The translations under genes and the position numbers were made by a program. The notes under the pieces are model-generated. The model was not told the origin of the DNA, ran no database searches, and saw only the letters and a list, made by a program, of their open reading frames with translations. A stretch of 64,000 nucleotides of DNA from Prorocentrum cordatum (taxonomy: Eukaryota; Sar; Dinophyceae; Prorocentrales; Prorocentraceae), in assembly GCA_963575745.1 (NCBI GenBank), contig CAUYUJ010005669.1, forward strand, positions 897,628 to 961,627, written 5' to 3'. Position 1 is the stretch's first letter; each line of letters begins with the position of its first letter. This document shows positions 1 to 11,769 of this stretch, in pieces.

Positions 1-2510
1 CTCGCGAGGCTCGCAAAAAGGTCTCAGGCGATGCATCGGGGCGGGCTCGTGGCGATTCTCTCTGCGTCTGCTGCAGCCCAGCGGTCAATTTTCGCGCTGC
101 CCCTCGTGTCGGTGTAGGTTAACCCTGCACCGGGGGGGGCACAAGTTCCTTCGGGTTCCACATTGTGCCGTCGTTGGTCTCCTGGCCCTCGACACCGCCC
201 TCCCCCAGGTCCTCGGCAGCAGGAGGGCCGCCCCCAAGAGGGGCTCTGCGATGTGTTCTCTGGCAACCGAGCGAAGCCACGCCCTGTCTAAAACTCGCTT
301 GGCGTTGCGTTCCTCATCCCTTCCTCCCCCCCTCCTCTTCCTTGTGCCTCCTCGTCGTCCTCCCGCCTCTCTTCCCCCCCCTTCCCCTCTCGCCCGCCCC
401 CTCCCTCCTGCCCTCCCCCTCCCTCTCCCCCCCCCCCTCGGCGGGCCTCGCTTTCATCCATCTTCCTTTGTCGACTTAGGCACGCTTTTCTTTTTTGACG
501 CCCAGCACCTGGGGACTCTCCTGCCCGCCGAACGTCGGCGACACGGCGGAGGACGAGGACGAGGACGAGGAGGACGTCGCGGCGGAACATGTGGGGACCA
601 GGCGAGCAGCAGCCAACGCATAATGAGCAGAAAAGCACCAGCCGAGGCGAAACGTGTGACTCTGAGTCTGGCGACCTCTAATCCGACGAGACTTGGGGTG
701 AAGCTACCGGATGGTGGACGGAGAGAGCCATCGAAGTACGGGGGCGCCCTTCGGGGTGGCTGGGGCGTCGTAACATGGGGCCCAGGGGGCGGTGCCCCAC
801 GAGCGCGACCGCTACCCCATAAGTACAACAAGAAGCTCTATGGCTGATGACGAGAAGTGTCCCGACCAGCCCACCCTGAGAAAAAGATGTGTATCACGGC
901 TGCGCCAGTCCGTATGTGCGGGAATGGGATGATTGTTATGAGACCGATTGCAACTCGAGTTGTTAGCTTGTTATCAAGTGGAGGTGAACATCTCAATTGG
1001 CTTCCCGATAAGACTTGGCCCGTCTGGGCCCTCTTAGAGCGTGTGGTTGAAAATAGAGCTTGCTCGTATGTATGCATATATAAATACATATATGTATAGC
1101 CGCTTCGCGGCGTGACTGCACGCCCTGCTGTAATATCTCTCAGCTTCGCTGGCCCCCCGCCTCTACCCCGAGACGATGCGATGAGAACGGTTCTGTTATT
1201 CCCTCTTCCAGAACCCTTCGTCCCCTGGGCCTGCACGGGCGGGGGGTCCGAAGTGTCAGACGGCCCTTTGGGGTTCAAGATGGCCTCCAGATGGCAGCAC
1301 GGCGCTTTCCCTGCCCCTAGTCGAGCCCTCGGTGCGCCTGGCCTTGCAGCGTGTCGTTCAGGTTGCAGATCTCGAGGTTCCGCTCCCGGTACGCTGGCGG
1401 CTCCGCGAACGCCCAGGCCTCGGCGCGGGGAGGGAATCGGACCCAAACATGCTCGCATCGTGAACAAAAGCACTACCGGAATGTTTGAATGCTTTCGGCC
1501 TCCCCAGGCCCTCGCTGGACCTGAGGGAAAGGGGCGGGACTTCCGGGGACGGCGTATTGAAAAAATACCTGGCATCGCATGTCTGGGGAAAGGTTTCGAC
1601 GGTGTCAAAAGACTCCAGAAGCTATCCGCAAACAACTGTCTACATGTGCCTGGTGTCTGCTTGAAACTCCAGGAGGGCATCCAGGGACAACCCGAGACCT
1701 CCAAATGTCCACCAAAACCTGAAGAACGCCTTTCCCTCAGGCCCGACACCTCTTGCCCCATGAAAATATCGGACACTCGGACCTCTCATTTGGGGCACTT
1801 TCTGACCGCAATCCCGTCAGACCACTGGGTGAAGGTGGTCTCGGGCGCTTCATCTTTCTACACCTTCTTCCCCTTCGAATCACTGCACTCGATTGATAAA
1901 CACCCCTACCCCACTCGACCAGCTGCCGGCCAGGGTCAATGCGAACCCCGCCCCAACCTTCCATTTCAACAAACAAGTCGAACTATACTTTCCAGCAAAT
2001 CTGGACCATGCTCGACGCTCCGCGATCACGCTGCGTGCTTTTGACAAAGGACCACAGGGGGGTTGATTCATACTTTCCGACACACGCAGACCCGACATCC
2101 GTCAAAAACAGACACGTTGCAATTTGCGGCGAAATCCGCCGACCAAGCTTTGGGTGTGAGAGGCTCTTCGACGCGAAAACCAGCCCAATTAGAACTGAAA
2201 TGCGACAACCTCCCTTGAATCGTGGTGTTTGTCGTAAGGGACATCGAACAAGCAAACGGGATCGAACTGTGTCGCAATTACGTCGAAAGGAACCCACTTC
2301 CCTTTGTCCACCCCCCCCGCCGGGGGGGATGTGCCCCCGGGGGGGGGGGGGAACACGGGAGGCGTCCCGCGGGGGGTCGTCCATAGGGCCCGCGGGGTGC
2401 CCTGGGGGTCGTGACCCGCATCCCGTGCGGCCCCCCTCCGTGAAGAAAGAGGACAGAGAGGGGTCCCCCCGTCGGCACAGGAACTCAGGACCCCTCTCCC
2501 CGCCCCGACC
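1..2510. other. no supported gene; GC-rich non-coding
   Basis: I see no reading frame with protein-like composition here. The long open frames are proline, arginine or glycine rich and are open on both strands, as expected for GC-rich non-coding DNA. Around 1070-1100 there is a short AT-rich near-palindrome (tatgcatatataaatacata) that stands out from its GC-rich surroundings. At 2310-2352 opposed C and G homopolymer runs could form a hairpin. Confidence 0.5.
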
Positions 2511-2700
2511 TCGGCTCGGGCCCCGGCCCTGCCCCCAATCCCGGCCCAGGCCCAGGCCCGGGCTCCAGCCTTGGCCATGGCCCCGGCCCGGGCACCAGCC
2601 CCGGGCCCCAGCCCGGGCCCCAGCCTCAGCTCTTGCCCTGGGCCACGCCCTGGCTCCAGCCTTGGCTTCGGTTCGGGCCCCAGCCCCGGCCAGCCCCCGA
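2510..2700. repeat. degenerate GGCCCC/GGCCCA hexamer minisatellite
   Basis: The stretch is made of tandem six-base units of the type GGCCCC, GGCCCA and GGCTCC with substitutions. It is open in several frames only because of this composition. It ends just before the CTC array at 2734. Confidence 0.7.
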
Positions 2701-2733
2701 GGAGACAGCAGACGGCTCTTCGCATGTTCATTA

Positions 2734-2814
2734 TCCTCCTGCTCCTCCTCCTCCTCCTCCTTTTCCTCCTCCTCCTCCTCCTCCTCTTCCTTCGCATGCT
2801 CCTCCTCCTCCTTG
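2734..2814. repeat. (CTC)n microsatellite
   Basis: Tandem CTC/TCC trinucleotides with a few interruptions. It opens a composite module in which a CTC array is followed by AT-richer degenerate trinucleotide DNA and then by another CTC array. Confidence 0.9.
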
Positions 2815-2859
2815 TTTCTTCGTGTTATTGTGATTATTCGTGTTCTGCTTCATCGTCGT

Positions 2860-3600
2860 ATTCTTACGATCAATAATATTAGTCCGCTGGTATTCGCATG
2901 ATTGATGCCATTGGTAATACGTGTGTCATTGATCGCATTGTCATTATCAGCACTGATGAACATGTCGAATATATTTGCACATAGTATAGGTTACATTGCG
3001 GTCATTACTAGTAGCGTTAGTCTTCTTATGCTCATGTTAACAATATATCCCTAGTATTGCACGCAGTGCCATGATTAGTAATAGTAATATTAGTGCGCTT
3101 GTTAGTATGATTCGTATGGTCGTTGGTGCTGGTGGGTATACTATTAGAACTCGAAATATCATGATTACTAACATTAATGGTAAACGTTTGAGGGTTCAGA
3201 ATACTATTAGTCTTAGTCTTGCCAGTAATCCTGGTATTCCTCGTCCAATTACTGATCATTCATAATAGAATTACTACAAGTATGAGTCGTCGTCCTAGTA
3301 CTCCCAATAAACTGACTCTCCGCTTTCAAATGATGGGTCTTAGTATTCTTGGTAGTGTTCACATTTGTAGCACCGTTATGTTTATTGCAGATCGCAATAT
3401 CCCCATTATTCTTAATCGCACATGTCGTGTTTTCGTTTGGTAGTGGTTATTCGCATGAGTATTCGTAGTATGGTTAGTCTTATTACTATTCGTCTTACCC
3501 GTTCTCTTACTATTATTCGTCATCAGTACAATAAGTTGCAATCATTGTTCTACCCATTTCTGTTGATTCAAATGATTATTCGTCTTCTCGGTGTTCTTCC
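2860..3600. repeat. AT-richer degenerate trinucleotide tract
   Basis: About 740 bases rich in TAG, TAT, ATT and CGT triplets, with clearly lower GC than the rest of the window. It contains no protein-like frame. The same kind of sequence appears at 24.69-24.80 kb and 51.2-52.2 kb, each time next to a CTC array. I read it as heavily mutated trinucleotide satellite. Confidence 0.6.
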
Positions 3601-3602
3601 TA

Positions 3603-3717
3603 TTCCGCCTCCTCCCCCCTCCTCCTCCTCCTCTTCCTCCTCCTCCTCCTGTTCCTCCTCCTCCCCCTCCCCCTCCTCCTCCTCCTCCGCCGCCTCCTCC
3701 TCCTCCTCCTCCTCCTG

Positions 3718-3761
<44 letters not shown>

Positions 3762-3884
3762 TCCTCCCCTCCCCCTCCCCCCTCCCCTCCTCCTCCTCCT
3801 CCTCCCTCCCTCCTCCTCCTCCTCCTCCTCCTCCTCCCTCCTCCTCTCCTCCCCAATCCTCCTCCTCCTCCTCCTCCTCTTCCT
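3603..3884. repeat. composite (CTC)n-(ATC)n-(CTC)n microsatellite
   Basis: A CTC array (3603-3716) is followed by a nearly pure ATC run (3717-3760) and a second CTC array (3762-3884). The order CTC-ATC-CTC recurs at 53025-53345. Confidence 0.95.
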
Positions 3885-4029
3885 GTGGGCCTAACACCCG
3901 CCACAACGGGGGATCCCTGGGCGTTGGGGTTACATCCCCACGGCCCTGGCATAGAAAAAAGGCACCTCCCGGACACAGCATCTTGGAGAACTGGCCCCAC
4001 GGCATTCCGCCTCTGAGTGTGTTTCCCGA

Positions 4030-4480
4030 CTATGCAGCGCAAGCAGGAACGGCCCGGCAAGGGCAGGGGAGGGCGAGGGAAAAGGGAGCGGGGGGGAAGG
4101 GCGGGGTCGATCGGGGGGCGCGGCGATCGATGCGGGGGTCGCGGTGGCCGGGCCAACGGCGGACGTGGTGGTCATGTTGCAGAGCGTGGCAATCATTGCG
4201 AAAACCGGCCTGGGTGGGTTGTTGGTCGGGTGCCGTGGTGGTCGTGGCGGCTTGGCCGGTGGTCGTGCTGGTGGTGGTGGTGGTCGTGCTGGTGGCGGCC
4301 GGCCTCAAGCTTGCGGTGGCCGTGGTGGCTGCCGGTGGGCGCGGTGGTCGTGTGGGCGGCCGCAGGAGTCGTAGTGGTCGTGGTTCTGGTCACGGTCTAT
4401 GGTGGCAGTCGTGGTCATCAAGACCGCCATGGTGGCGGCTACGGCCGCTGTTGGTGGCAGCGGCGATGGTCAGAACGCCC
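4030..4480 (+). CDS. RGG/glycine-rich coding-like stretch, frame broken
   Basis: On the plus strand the sequence reads as arginine-glycine-glycine repeats. The first part lies in one frame (for example GKGRGGRGKRERGGRAG, about 4040-4190). It continues in a second frame (GCRGGRGGLAGGRAGGGG, about 4228-4300) and ends with blocks such as GGSRGH and RHGGGYG near 4400-4445. RGG boxes of this kind occur in RNA-binding and nucleolar proteins. No RRM or other folded domain is visible nearby and the frame changes at least twice. It could equally be a GGT/CGT-rich simple repeat. Confidence 0.3.
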
Positions 4481-4499
4481 GTGCCGACTGGCTTAGCGC

Positions 4500-6230
4500 C
4501 TCAGTGCACCGAGCAACATCTCGGCACTGCTGGTCTATAACCGCCTACCGTTTTGCCTCCAGAGCTTCCCGAAGACCTCGGCCCAGTCAGCGTCGTCATT
4601 TTTTCGCAAGCGACGCTCCAATCGACGTACACAGGCTGACCTGTGCTGGGGTCTCGTGTGCAAACGTCCAATCCAACCCGCCTCTTCCATAACGCCCGTC
4701 CGCGGGCTCAGCCTGTCCCAGCCAGGAACCATCTGCTCTTTCGCGGCGTACAAGCCCGTGAAGCGCGTGTGGGTGGGGGGGGCGTGCCAATCCCGTATGT
4801 TGTCGTGGCAGCCTGTGCGGGACCCCATCAACAGGTCAGCAGTAGGCTTGCCACCCGTGAGGGTCCAAGGGCTCATAGCACGGCAACCCAGTGTCGGTGC
4901 GTTCGTGCTGGCCGCGAGCTCCAAGCGGGCACACAGGCACACGCAAACGCTTCGTGTGGCACGGCCATCAGCTCATCGTTGCCAGTGTCGTCGTCCTTCT
5001 GGGTCGGCGGCACAAGTCTTATGGCCTTCACGATCTTGGACCACGCGCGGGCGCCTCGCGATCATCTGGCTGTGTTCGTTAACATGGATGGTGGGGGTGC
5101 CCTGGCATGCGCGGCGCACCTCGCGAGCGTCGCGCACCTGGCTGGCGTATGCACTTGTTCACGATGGTTGTCGATGGCGACCCTTTCCTATGCTGAGACT
5201 CGGGTGATACCTTTATGGGTCGTCCTTCGGGGGTTGCTTGATCACTGCTCCATATCAATAGAAACCACCTCCCTCACCCAACTGGCGACGAACCAAGGAC
5301 AGTGGCAACCCCCTCCCCCACCATGCCCGCCAGAAACAAATGGACAGCGCACTACGCGGCAGAATATTGAGTTGTGTTGGGGGTTAGCGCGAGCACTTTG
5401 CATGCTGTGTTGACAAGGGCGGCGGGGGTGCCAGCCTATGGCCTGCTGCGCGCAGGGCCACCATCCGTGTCAAACAACGGCATACAAGTTGCATTTCGCG
5501 GCAGAAACTGGAACATGCGCGAGCACCCCGTCATCAATGTTCATCAGTTGTTGACAGGGACGGCGGGGTGGGGGCGCAGATTGCCTGCTGTGCACAGGCC
5601 CACCAGACATCAAGGTGGCCACTCCGCCACGACGTGGCATTGGGCGTTCGGCAAAGATGGTGGGGGCCAGCATGTTTCCCGATGTGCGCGGGCGCACCTG
5701 GCACACTCTGCACGTTCCCCGAACGTAGCGCACCTGGCGGGGCTGGAGCATGCGGCACGCTTGGCGACATGGCGAATCTGGCGCATCAGGCGTGCCTGGC
5801 ACGCTTGGGCCCCAGGCACGCATGGCGCACCGCGCGCGCGGCGCGCCTGGCACGCGTGGCGAACCTCGCACCAGCGTCGCGCACCAGGGGTCTGGATTGG
5901 TTCCCAGCAGCCGTCCGTCCACGCATGCCCGATGAATATGCTGAGACTCGGGTACTACTGATGTGTTGGGAAGGCTGGTGGAAGTGAGCCAAATAGTCTG
6001 CGTCTGGGAGGGCCTCTTGATCACATTTCCCTATTAATACACATCCCCTCCCCCAGGCGACCAGCAGCCAATCTGGACCCATGCCGACCCCCCCCCACAC
6101 ACAAACGCCATCCCTGTTAAAAACAATACAAATACACTAAGCTTCCAATTCTGGTGCATTCGCGGGCGGCACACCGCGACCACTTCGCTTTGATCTTTGA
6201 CAGGGACGGCGGGGGGGGGCGCGTATTGCT
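4500..6230. repeat. diverged duplication field, no gene
   Basis: Two diverged copies of a larger block are visible. The text around 5195-5310 (tgctgagactcgggt, then cttgatcac, then the ccacctccc region) recurs around 5938-6065. A shorter unit containing gacagggacggcgggg is present at 5411 (diverged), 5551 and 6199. Frames across it are unstable and I find no recognisable protein. Confidence 0.55.
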
Positions 6231-6359
6231 TGCTGCGCGCCAGCCAAACATGCTTGCCAAAAGAATTCTGCAAATTAGCTCGACGGAAGGACACCACACG
6301 AGAAGATCCTGAATGTGAATCCGACCCACCCTCACCGACTACGACCGATGGCGATGTTG

Positions 6360-7500
6360 CCAAGATGCGAGGATACCAGAATGCTCCGGGTGGGACCTTT
6401 GAGACCAGTCCGTGGGAACTGTGCGACCTGTGAAACGAGATGGACCTGCGGGTCCCATGGGAAGGGGGTCCCGCTCGTCGCGATGCACTCACAGACGAGG
6501 CCGCCGCTCGAGACAACCTCACGAATTGCGCCCTTGGCGTGCTCAAGGGCTATACCCTCTACTGTAAGCCAACGACTGCCCCTATTATTAACATGACCTG
6601 CGGGCTCCATTGGGAGGGGGATCCCACCTGAGCTCGCAATTCACTCACAAACGAGGCCCCCTCTGGAGACATCCTCACGGATTGCGCCCTTGGGGTGCTG
6701 AAATACAGCACCTGATACAACAAGCCAAGGGCCCGCTCGGATTACTGGCATGATCTGCGGGCTTCATAGACAAGGGCTCCCGCCTGAGACTTCTTCCGAA
6801 TTCACTGACAAATCAGACTGCTTGCCCCCTTGGGGTGCTCAAAGGTCACGACTGCTACAGTAGGCCATTGACAGGTCGGATTACCAACATGATCTGCAGG
6901 CACCATAGGGAGGGGGCTCACGCCTGAGACTTTCTCGAAATTCGCTCATAGACGAGGGCCCCCCCTCGAGATATCCTCACGATCTGCCCCTCAAGGTGCT
7001 CAAGTGCTATGCCTGGTGGAATGTCCAGATGGCCCGTTCGGATTACCAACATGATCCGCGGGCCCCGTACGGAGGGGGCTCCCGCTTGAGACTTTCGCGC
7101 AGTTCGCTCACCGACGAGGGCCCCACCTCGAGAGATCCTCACAACTTGGGCCCTCGGGGTGCTCAAGTCTTACGCCTGGTAGAATAATATGCTGAGCCGC
7201 GCGGGTTACTAACATGGAGTGCGGACCCCATGGGGACCCCATAGGGAGGGGGGGACCCCACAGGGAGGGGGGGACCCCATAGGGACCCCATGGGGAGGGG
7301 GGGATCCCATAGGGAGGGGGGGAACCCATATGAGGAGTGCGGACCCCATGGGGGTTCCCATTTGGACCCCCCGCGTTCCACTCACAGCCGAAGCCCCCGC
7401 CCGAGACATCCTCACGGATTGCGCCCTTGGGGTGCGGTGCCCGGTGCAATATCCAGATGACCCGCTCGGATTGCTTAAATGATCCGCGGGCCCCTTAGGG
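6360..7500. repeat. tandem satellite, unit about 150 bp
   Basis: The marker gcgcccttggggtgct and close variants recur near 6528, 6681, 6820, 6980, 7143 and 7418. Successive gaps are roughly 153, 139, 160, 163 and 275 bases. Each unit also carries a clcgagAnATCCTCAC-type block and a GATCCGCGGGCCCC-like block. The last, longer interval holds an internal minisatellite (7213-7350). Units are about 75-85% alike by eye. Confidence 0.75.
7213..7350. repeat. GGGACCCCATAGGGAGG minisatellite
   Basis: A local expansion inside the 150 bp satellite. It consists of short units (ggaccccatagggagggg and variants) repeated about six times. Confidence 0.8.
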
Positions 7501-7502
7501 AG

Positions 7503-7654
7503 GGGCCACGAAACGCTGTACTAGGTGGGGGAAACGTATGCCTGCGCGCCACTTGGACCTTCGGTGGGGCTCCTAATGGGGCCACGAAACGCTGTACTGG
7601 GCGGGGGAACCGCATGCGGACTGCGCCACTGGGACCTTCGGTGGAGCTCCTACT
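7503..7654. repeat. two tandem copies of a 76 bp unit
   Basis: The block beginning gggccacgaaacgctgtact and ending accttcggtgg.gctccta occurs twice, offset by 76 bases. Confidence 0.8.
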
Positions 7655-7659
7655 GCTTT

Positions 7660-8770
7660 CGATCTCTCCTTCCGCTGCCGCGTTCCCCATGCGGTGAACG
7701 CGCCGCGCCCGACGAGCGCTGCCTTGAGGTAGATGCTGCCCACGGTGACGCGCTTGGCGCTCAGCCGGTGGTCGCCGTGGAGGGACACGAAGTGGAGCAC
7801 CTGATCGGCCCCGCAGGGAGGGGGCAGACGATCGGATGGGACGTAAATGCAGGGCATCAGATCGGGGGCGCGCAAACATGGATCGGGGAAGGTACCCTCC
7901 CAAAAATGCGGCCGGTGCCGCCTTATTCGACGGCAGGAATCCGCGATTTCCCGTGAAAACGAGACCCGTCGCTAATGCACGCCACCTTGATCCATGTTTG
8001 AGATCGCCTAAACAATAGGGGGGGGGCCAGCTTAGGGGGGGACATCGGCCTGAAATCGGCGATACATTGCCGATAGATCGGCGATGGGTCCCCGATGGTG
8101 AAGCCGCACGGTCCTGAGCGTGGTGGGCCATCGGGCCCACATCGGCGATGGAATGGCGATTGGGGGTCGATGCAGCCCCCCTGAGCCAATCAACCCGTTT
8201 AGCGGATCATCTCACGAAGCGGTTTTCTCCAGCGCGTGCCGGCGCCAAGGGCGCCAATGCATCGAGTCGGAAGCATCTGCATGCAGCAAGGCTCGTATCC
8301 TCTTCCCTCTCCTTTTCAGCTCCCCCTCCTGTCATCCGACCCGAGACGGCGGCCTCGAAGACCAAGACTGCTCGAGGATAGAGGTTCTGTGTTTCCTGGG
8401 CCCTCACTTCTGTGACGTGATCGGAACGTATCCTGGGACAGAGTAACGGGTCGATTGCGATGCCCGAATATCACCAAACAACTTCCAACGAGTTGGTACG
8501 GAAATATCTGCCGCGTGGGGCCCCTTGCGGGGCCCCTCGCGGCGGGTAAGAATTGTACGGCCCCCTTGGGGGGCCGTCAGGCTGCGTGGCAGGGTGTCGG
8601 GGGTCCTGCTTCCAGCGCCAATATAATTTTCACGTTCCCAGTGTGATGGTGCTACTTTTTCCCACTGTAAATTGTTGCTGTCCGCGCGAGGGGGGGGACA
8701 GGAATCCGCCCTGGCCACTGTCCCCTCATCGCGAGTTTTAGATTTCTGGGGGGGCCCGGGACACTCTAGA
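7660..8770. other. no supported gene; CGGCGAT repeats
   Basis: No protein-like frame is seen. Between 8040 and 8150 the heptamer CGGCGAT recurs several times in both spacing and context, which suggests a small degenerate tandem repeat. Confidence 0.45.
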
Positions 8771-8859
8771 ATGCATGAGATTTGCGCCCCAAGGCACTGA
8801 TGCCTGGCAACTCACCCCAGGTTCGAATTCAGAGACAACGATTTATCGAGAAATATTCT

Positions 8860-9300
8860 GGATTCGCATTCCAGTCCACGATCCGTTGTCAGCTACGCGA
8901 GATTCGCTCTCCTCAGTGTCACGACCCAGCGCAAATTACACCAACTTCGCGCTCGCGAAAACAGAATCACTTGTAATGCCAGATTCGCGATCCAGAAGCC
9001 AGAACCTCCGCGTCAACTACACCAGAATCCAACATAAATGACGCCTGATTCGCGCACAAGGCCAGAATCCAATATACATGACGCCATATTCGGGCCCACG
9101 ATACCGAAGTCCTTTGCACACTACACCACGTGAGCGTTTCTGTAGACTCGACCCCCCGAACATGTTCAATAATCCTTTATGAATTACGCCAGATTCGGCC
9201 TGCCGAGGCAAAGTCAGGCTCGCGCTCGAGGCCAGTCATTCGATCAGGTTCGCGCTCGAGGCCAGTCATTTTGTACATTGCTCCAGATTTGCGGTCCCGA
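8860..9300. repeat. degenerate minisatellite (AGATTCGCG / CCAGAATCC units)
   Basis: Short phrases such as agattcgc, gccagaatcc and acaccag recur at irregular spacing of roughly 30-60 bases. Near 9212-9270 the phrase tcgcgctcgaggccagtcat is present twice in tandem. No gene is supported. Confidence 0.6.
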
Positions 9301-9653
9301 AACTACAATCTGAAAACTACACTATCCGTTGTTGGGAGCGCTGAAACGTGGGAGTGCGGCAGGTACATGCGGGAGAAAGCAAAGGTGCGCCAAAGCTTAG
9401 ACAGAGAAGATGAGGAAATGAGGGGTTGGTGAATCATCGCTGCGGGCCGCACGGCGCCAATGGCTTCGCTTGGGCGGCCGGCTTGTAGCACGCATTCCAG
9501 CGCACTCCTGGGGCAGTCGCGCGCCAACCACGCATGCTACCCGCGGGGGATAGTAAGTCGAAGCGCGAATGGTTGCCACCGAGACAGGGCTGAGGCCAAA
9601 TAGCTGCTAGGTGCGGGCTGCAGCGTGCCATTGGGCGAGGCACCGCAGAGGGG

Positions 9654-9687
9654 GTCTAAGGCTGTGGTGGTTGCGGCGGCTGTAGCG
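9654..9687 (+). repeat. left copy of 34 bp direct repeat flanking the miniature element
   Basis: This 34-base stretch starts gtctaaggctgtgg and ends exactly where the inverted end of the 152 bp element begins. The matching copy is 9840-9873; 31 of 34 positions agree. Confidence 0.8.
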
Positions 9688-9839
9688 TTAGGTCGGGCAT
9701 ATCCCCCCACAGGCGGAATGTGGACGAAAAAAATACCCCCAAAAATGCTCCAAAATAGACAAAAAATCAAACAATCGTCCCCAGACTAGGTTTTACTATT
9801 TTTGCATGCTCCTCCTGTAGAGGGGCAGGCCCGACATAA
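9688..9839. mobile_element. 152 bp miniature inverted-repeat element (MITE)
   Basis: The element starts TTAGGTCGGGCATATCCCC and ends GGGGCAGGCCCGACATAA, so the ends are imperfect inverted repeats. The last roughly 22 bases before the terminal triplet match the right end of the 3.48 kb transposon at 59957-63436, and the first roughly 30 match its left end. It carries no coding sequence; the middle is A-rich. I infer a non-autonomous derivative mobilised by the 61.3-63.3 kb transposase. Confidence 0.8.
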
Positions 9840-9873
9840 GTCTAAGGCTGTGGCGGTTGCGGCGGCTGCAGCA
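9840..9873 (+). repeat. right copy of 34 bp direct repeat flanking the miniature element
   Basis: Begins immediately after the element end and repeats 9654-9687 with three substitutions (two T/C and a final G/A). Confidence 0.8.
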
Positions 9874-10009
9874 CCAGGCCGTGCGTCGGCGGGCCCGCGC
9901 CGACGCCGGAGGCGCAGAGCGCCCCCCCCCGCCAATAGGAAGCCCCCATGGCCGTCCGCCATGATGGGCCTGTTTTCCACCACCACCACCGTAAGTTGGA
10001 GGGGGGAAG

Positions 10010-10130
10010 GAGGTGGAGGATGATGACGATGAGGAAGAGGACGAGGAGGAGGAGGAGGAGGAGGAGGAGGAGGAGGAGGAGGAGGAGGAGGAGGAGGAGG
10101 AGGATGAAGAGGAGGAGGACGACGACCCCC
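10010..10130. repeat. (GAG)n microsatellite
   Basis: About 120 bases of GAG/GGA triplets interrupted by GAT and GAC. The open frames through it (poly-Glu, poly-Arg, poly-Ser) are compositional and not evidence of a gene. Confidence 0.9.
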
Positions 10131-10619
10131 TCCCCCTCCAACTTATGGTGGTGGTGGTGGAAAACACGCCCATCACGCCAATCATACGACGGGGACCTTC
10201 ACCGGCGAAGCAAGCGTAGGGTCCCGAGAACGCGGGACTGGTGGCCGCCGTGGCAGTGGCCGCTGCGAGCCTCCTCTGAATGAGCCCCCCATCCGCCCGT
10301 GCACATACCCAACCCTTTCGCCACGCAGTGCAATATAACAACTGTGGTGCAGCGGGCGCGAGGCGAGGGGTTGGTGATGGAAGAGATGCCAGCCGAGGAA
10401 GCTAAAAGAAGGGAGGGGGAGATACCAAAGCGGGGGAATATCGCGATTACCTATATCTGGACAGCGTAGGCCGTGGGCGGCCACTTATGTCTGAAATCAT
10501 CGGAGCCACCTCGGCGAAGGTGAACAAAAGGCGCCGATTTTACATACAAGATGACGAACCCTGGTGGCTGTGGCTCGGTTTGCCTCCGTTTCCCAGGCCA
10601 ACGCCGTGGGGCAGTAGGC

Positions 10620-10720
10620 GAGTTCCACCTCCTCTTCCTCATCCTCCTCCTCTTCCTCCTCCTCCCCCCTCCCTTCCTCCCTCCCTCCCTCCCTCCCTTC
10701 ACGTCGCACTCCCCCCCTTC
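10620..10720. repeat. CTC/CTTCC pyrimidine repeat
   Basis: Tandem cctcctctt units followed by (CCTC)n, all pyrimidines on the plus strand. Confidence 0.75.
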
Positions 10721-10825
10721 CTCCCGCCCTTCCTTCGCCGTTGTTCCCCCCATCCGCTGTTTCGCGCGCCATTGAGGTCAGGCCCCTGTAGCGCCCCGCG
10801 GCGACGGCCGACGGCCGCCGCTCTT

Positions 10826-11760
10826 TACAGCTGCTGGCCGCTGGACGCCCTTTTCATTATGTTTCCAACAGCTGGCCGCTGGGCGCCAAGGCTTTCCAGC
10901 TGCTGGCCGCTGGGCACCCCTTTGTTTTTTGCATGGATGCCGTCTTTTTTGTGGGCCACTGCCTCCGACTGGAGGCGGTGCTGCCTGCTTGTCACGCAGG
11001 CGACTGGCCGCAACCCTTCGGCGCACACGCGCTGTCGCTGCAAGCGAGGAGCAAGGCCGTCCCGCGAGGCCCGCAGCGGCTCGTGCGGATGTGCCATCGG
11101 TCCACCTGTCTCGCACGACTGGAGGACTCGCGCGCGCGGGCCCGGGCCTCCTTTCGCCGCTCGGATCATCTACATGAGATCCTGCGTGCTATCCTTGAAC
11201 AGACCAGACGGTTGTGGGCTCCACCTTTCCGTCTGGTCTTCTAGTTGCCAGGGTGCCCGTGCGGACGTGGCGTCTCGCCACCTTTTCTCTCACGCGGTCT
11301 TTCAGGTACTTCGCTGCTGTCGTTGTCTGGTTGGCTGGTTGATGTAGGGTGGGTCGGCTCTTCCAGCGTTCTGCCTCTTGGCTGGAGGCGTCGCTGTCCT
11401 GCTTGTCACGCAGGAGACTGGCAGCAACCTTTCGGCACTTGCATGCTGTCGCTGCCAGCCCGGGAGCTCGGCCGCCACATGAGACCTGGTTGTTGGCTCG
11501 CGCGGGCGCGGCGTCTCACCGCCTTCCTCGCGCGACGGGTCAAGCCCCGCGTCCGTTGGCCTGGGCCTCTTTGTTTTTCTGCACGCCCCCCTGCGCGTTC
11601 TCCTGCATTAGCTCCTCGAGAAGGCCAGACGGATGTGGCCCCCCACCTTTTGCGCCTGGCCTTCTTGCCGTCTGGAGGCTGCGCGCGCGGGCGCGGCGCC
11701 CCTCCACCTTTCTCGCGCGGAGCCTTCCAGAGGTCTTCGCTGCTGTCGTCCTCGGTGAGA
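10826..11760. repeat. short CTGGCCGCTGG repeats and a diverged ~400 bp tandem duplication
   Basis: Three copies of a unit containing cagctgctggccgctgg lie at 10826-10912. They are followed by two diverged copies of a roughly 400-base block, about 10960-11345 and 11365-11760. The blocks share ctgcttgtcacgcagg, then gactgg, then the motif cttcgctgctgtcgt near the end. Plus-strand frames run through both copies, but they are arginine/alanine/serine rich and I do not recognise a protein. Confidence 0.65.
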
Positions 11761-11769
11761 GTGGGCGGT

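Noticed and set aside
8800-8850. A GGTTCGAATTC stretch like a tRNA T-loop
   Set aside because: No T-stem, anticodon arm or acceptor stem can be paired around it.
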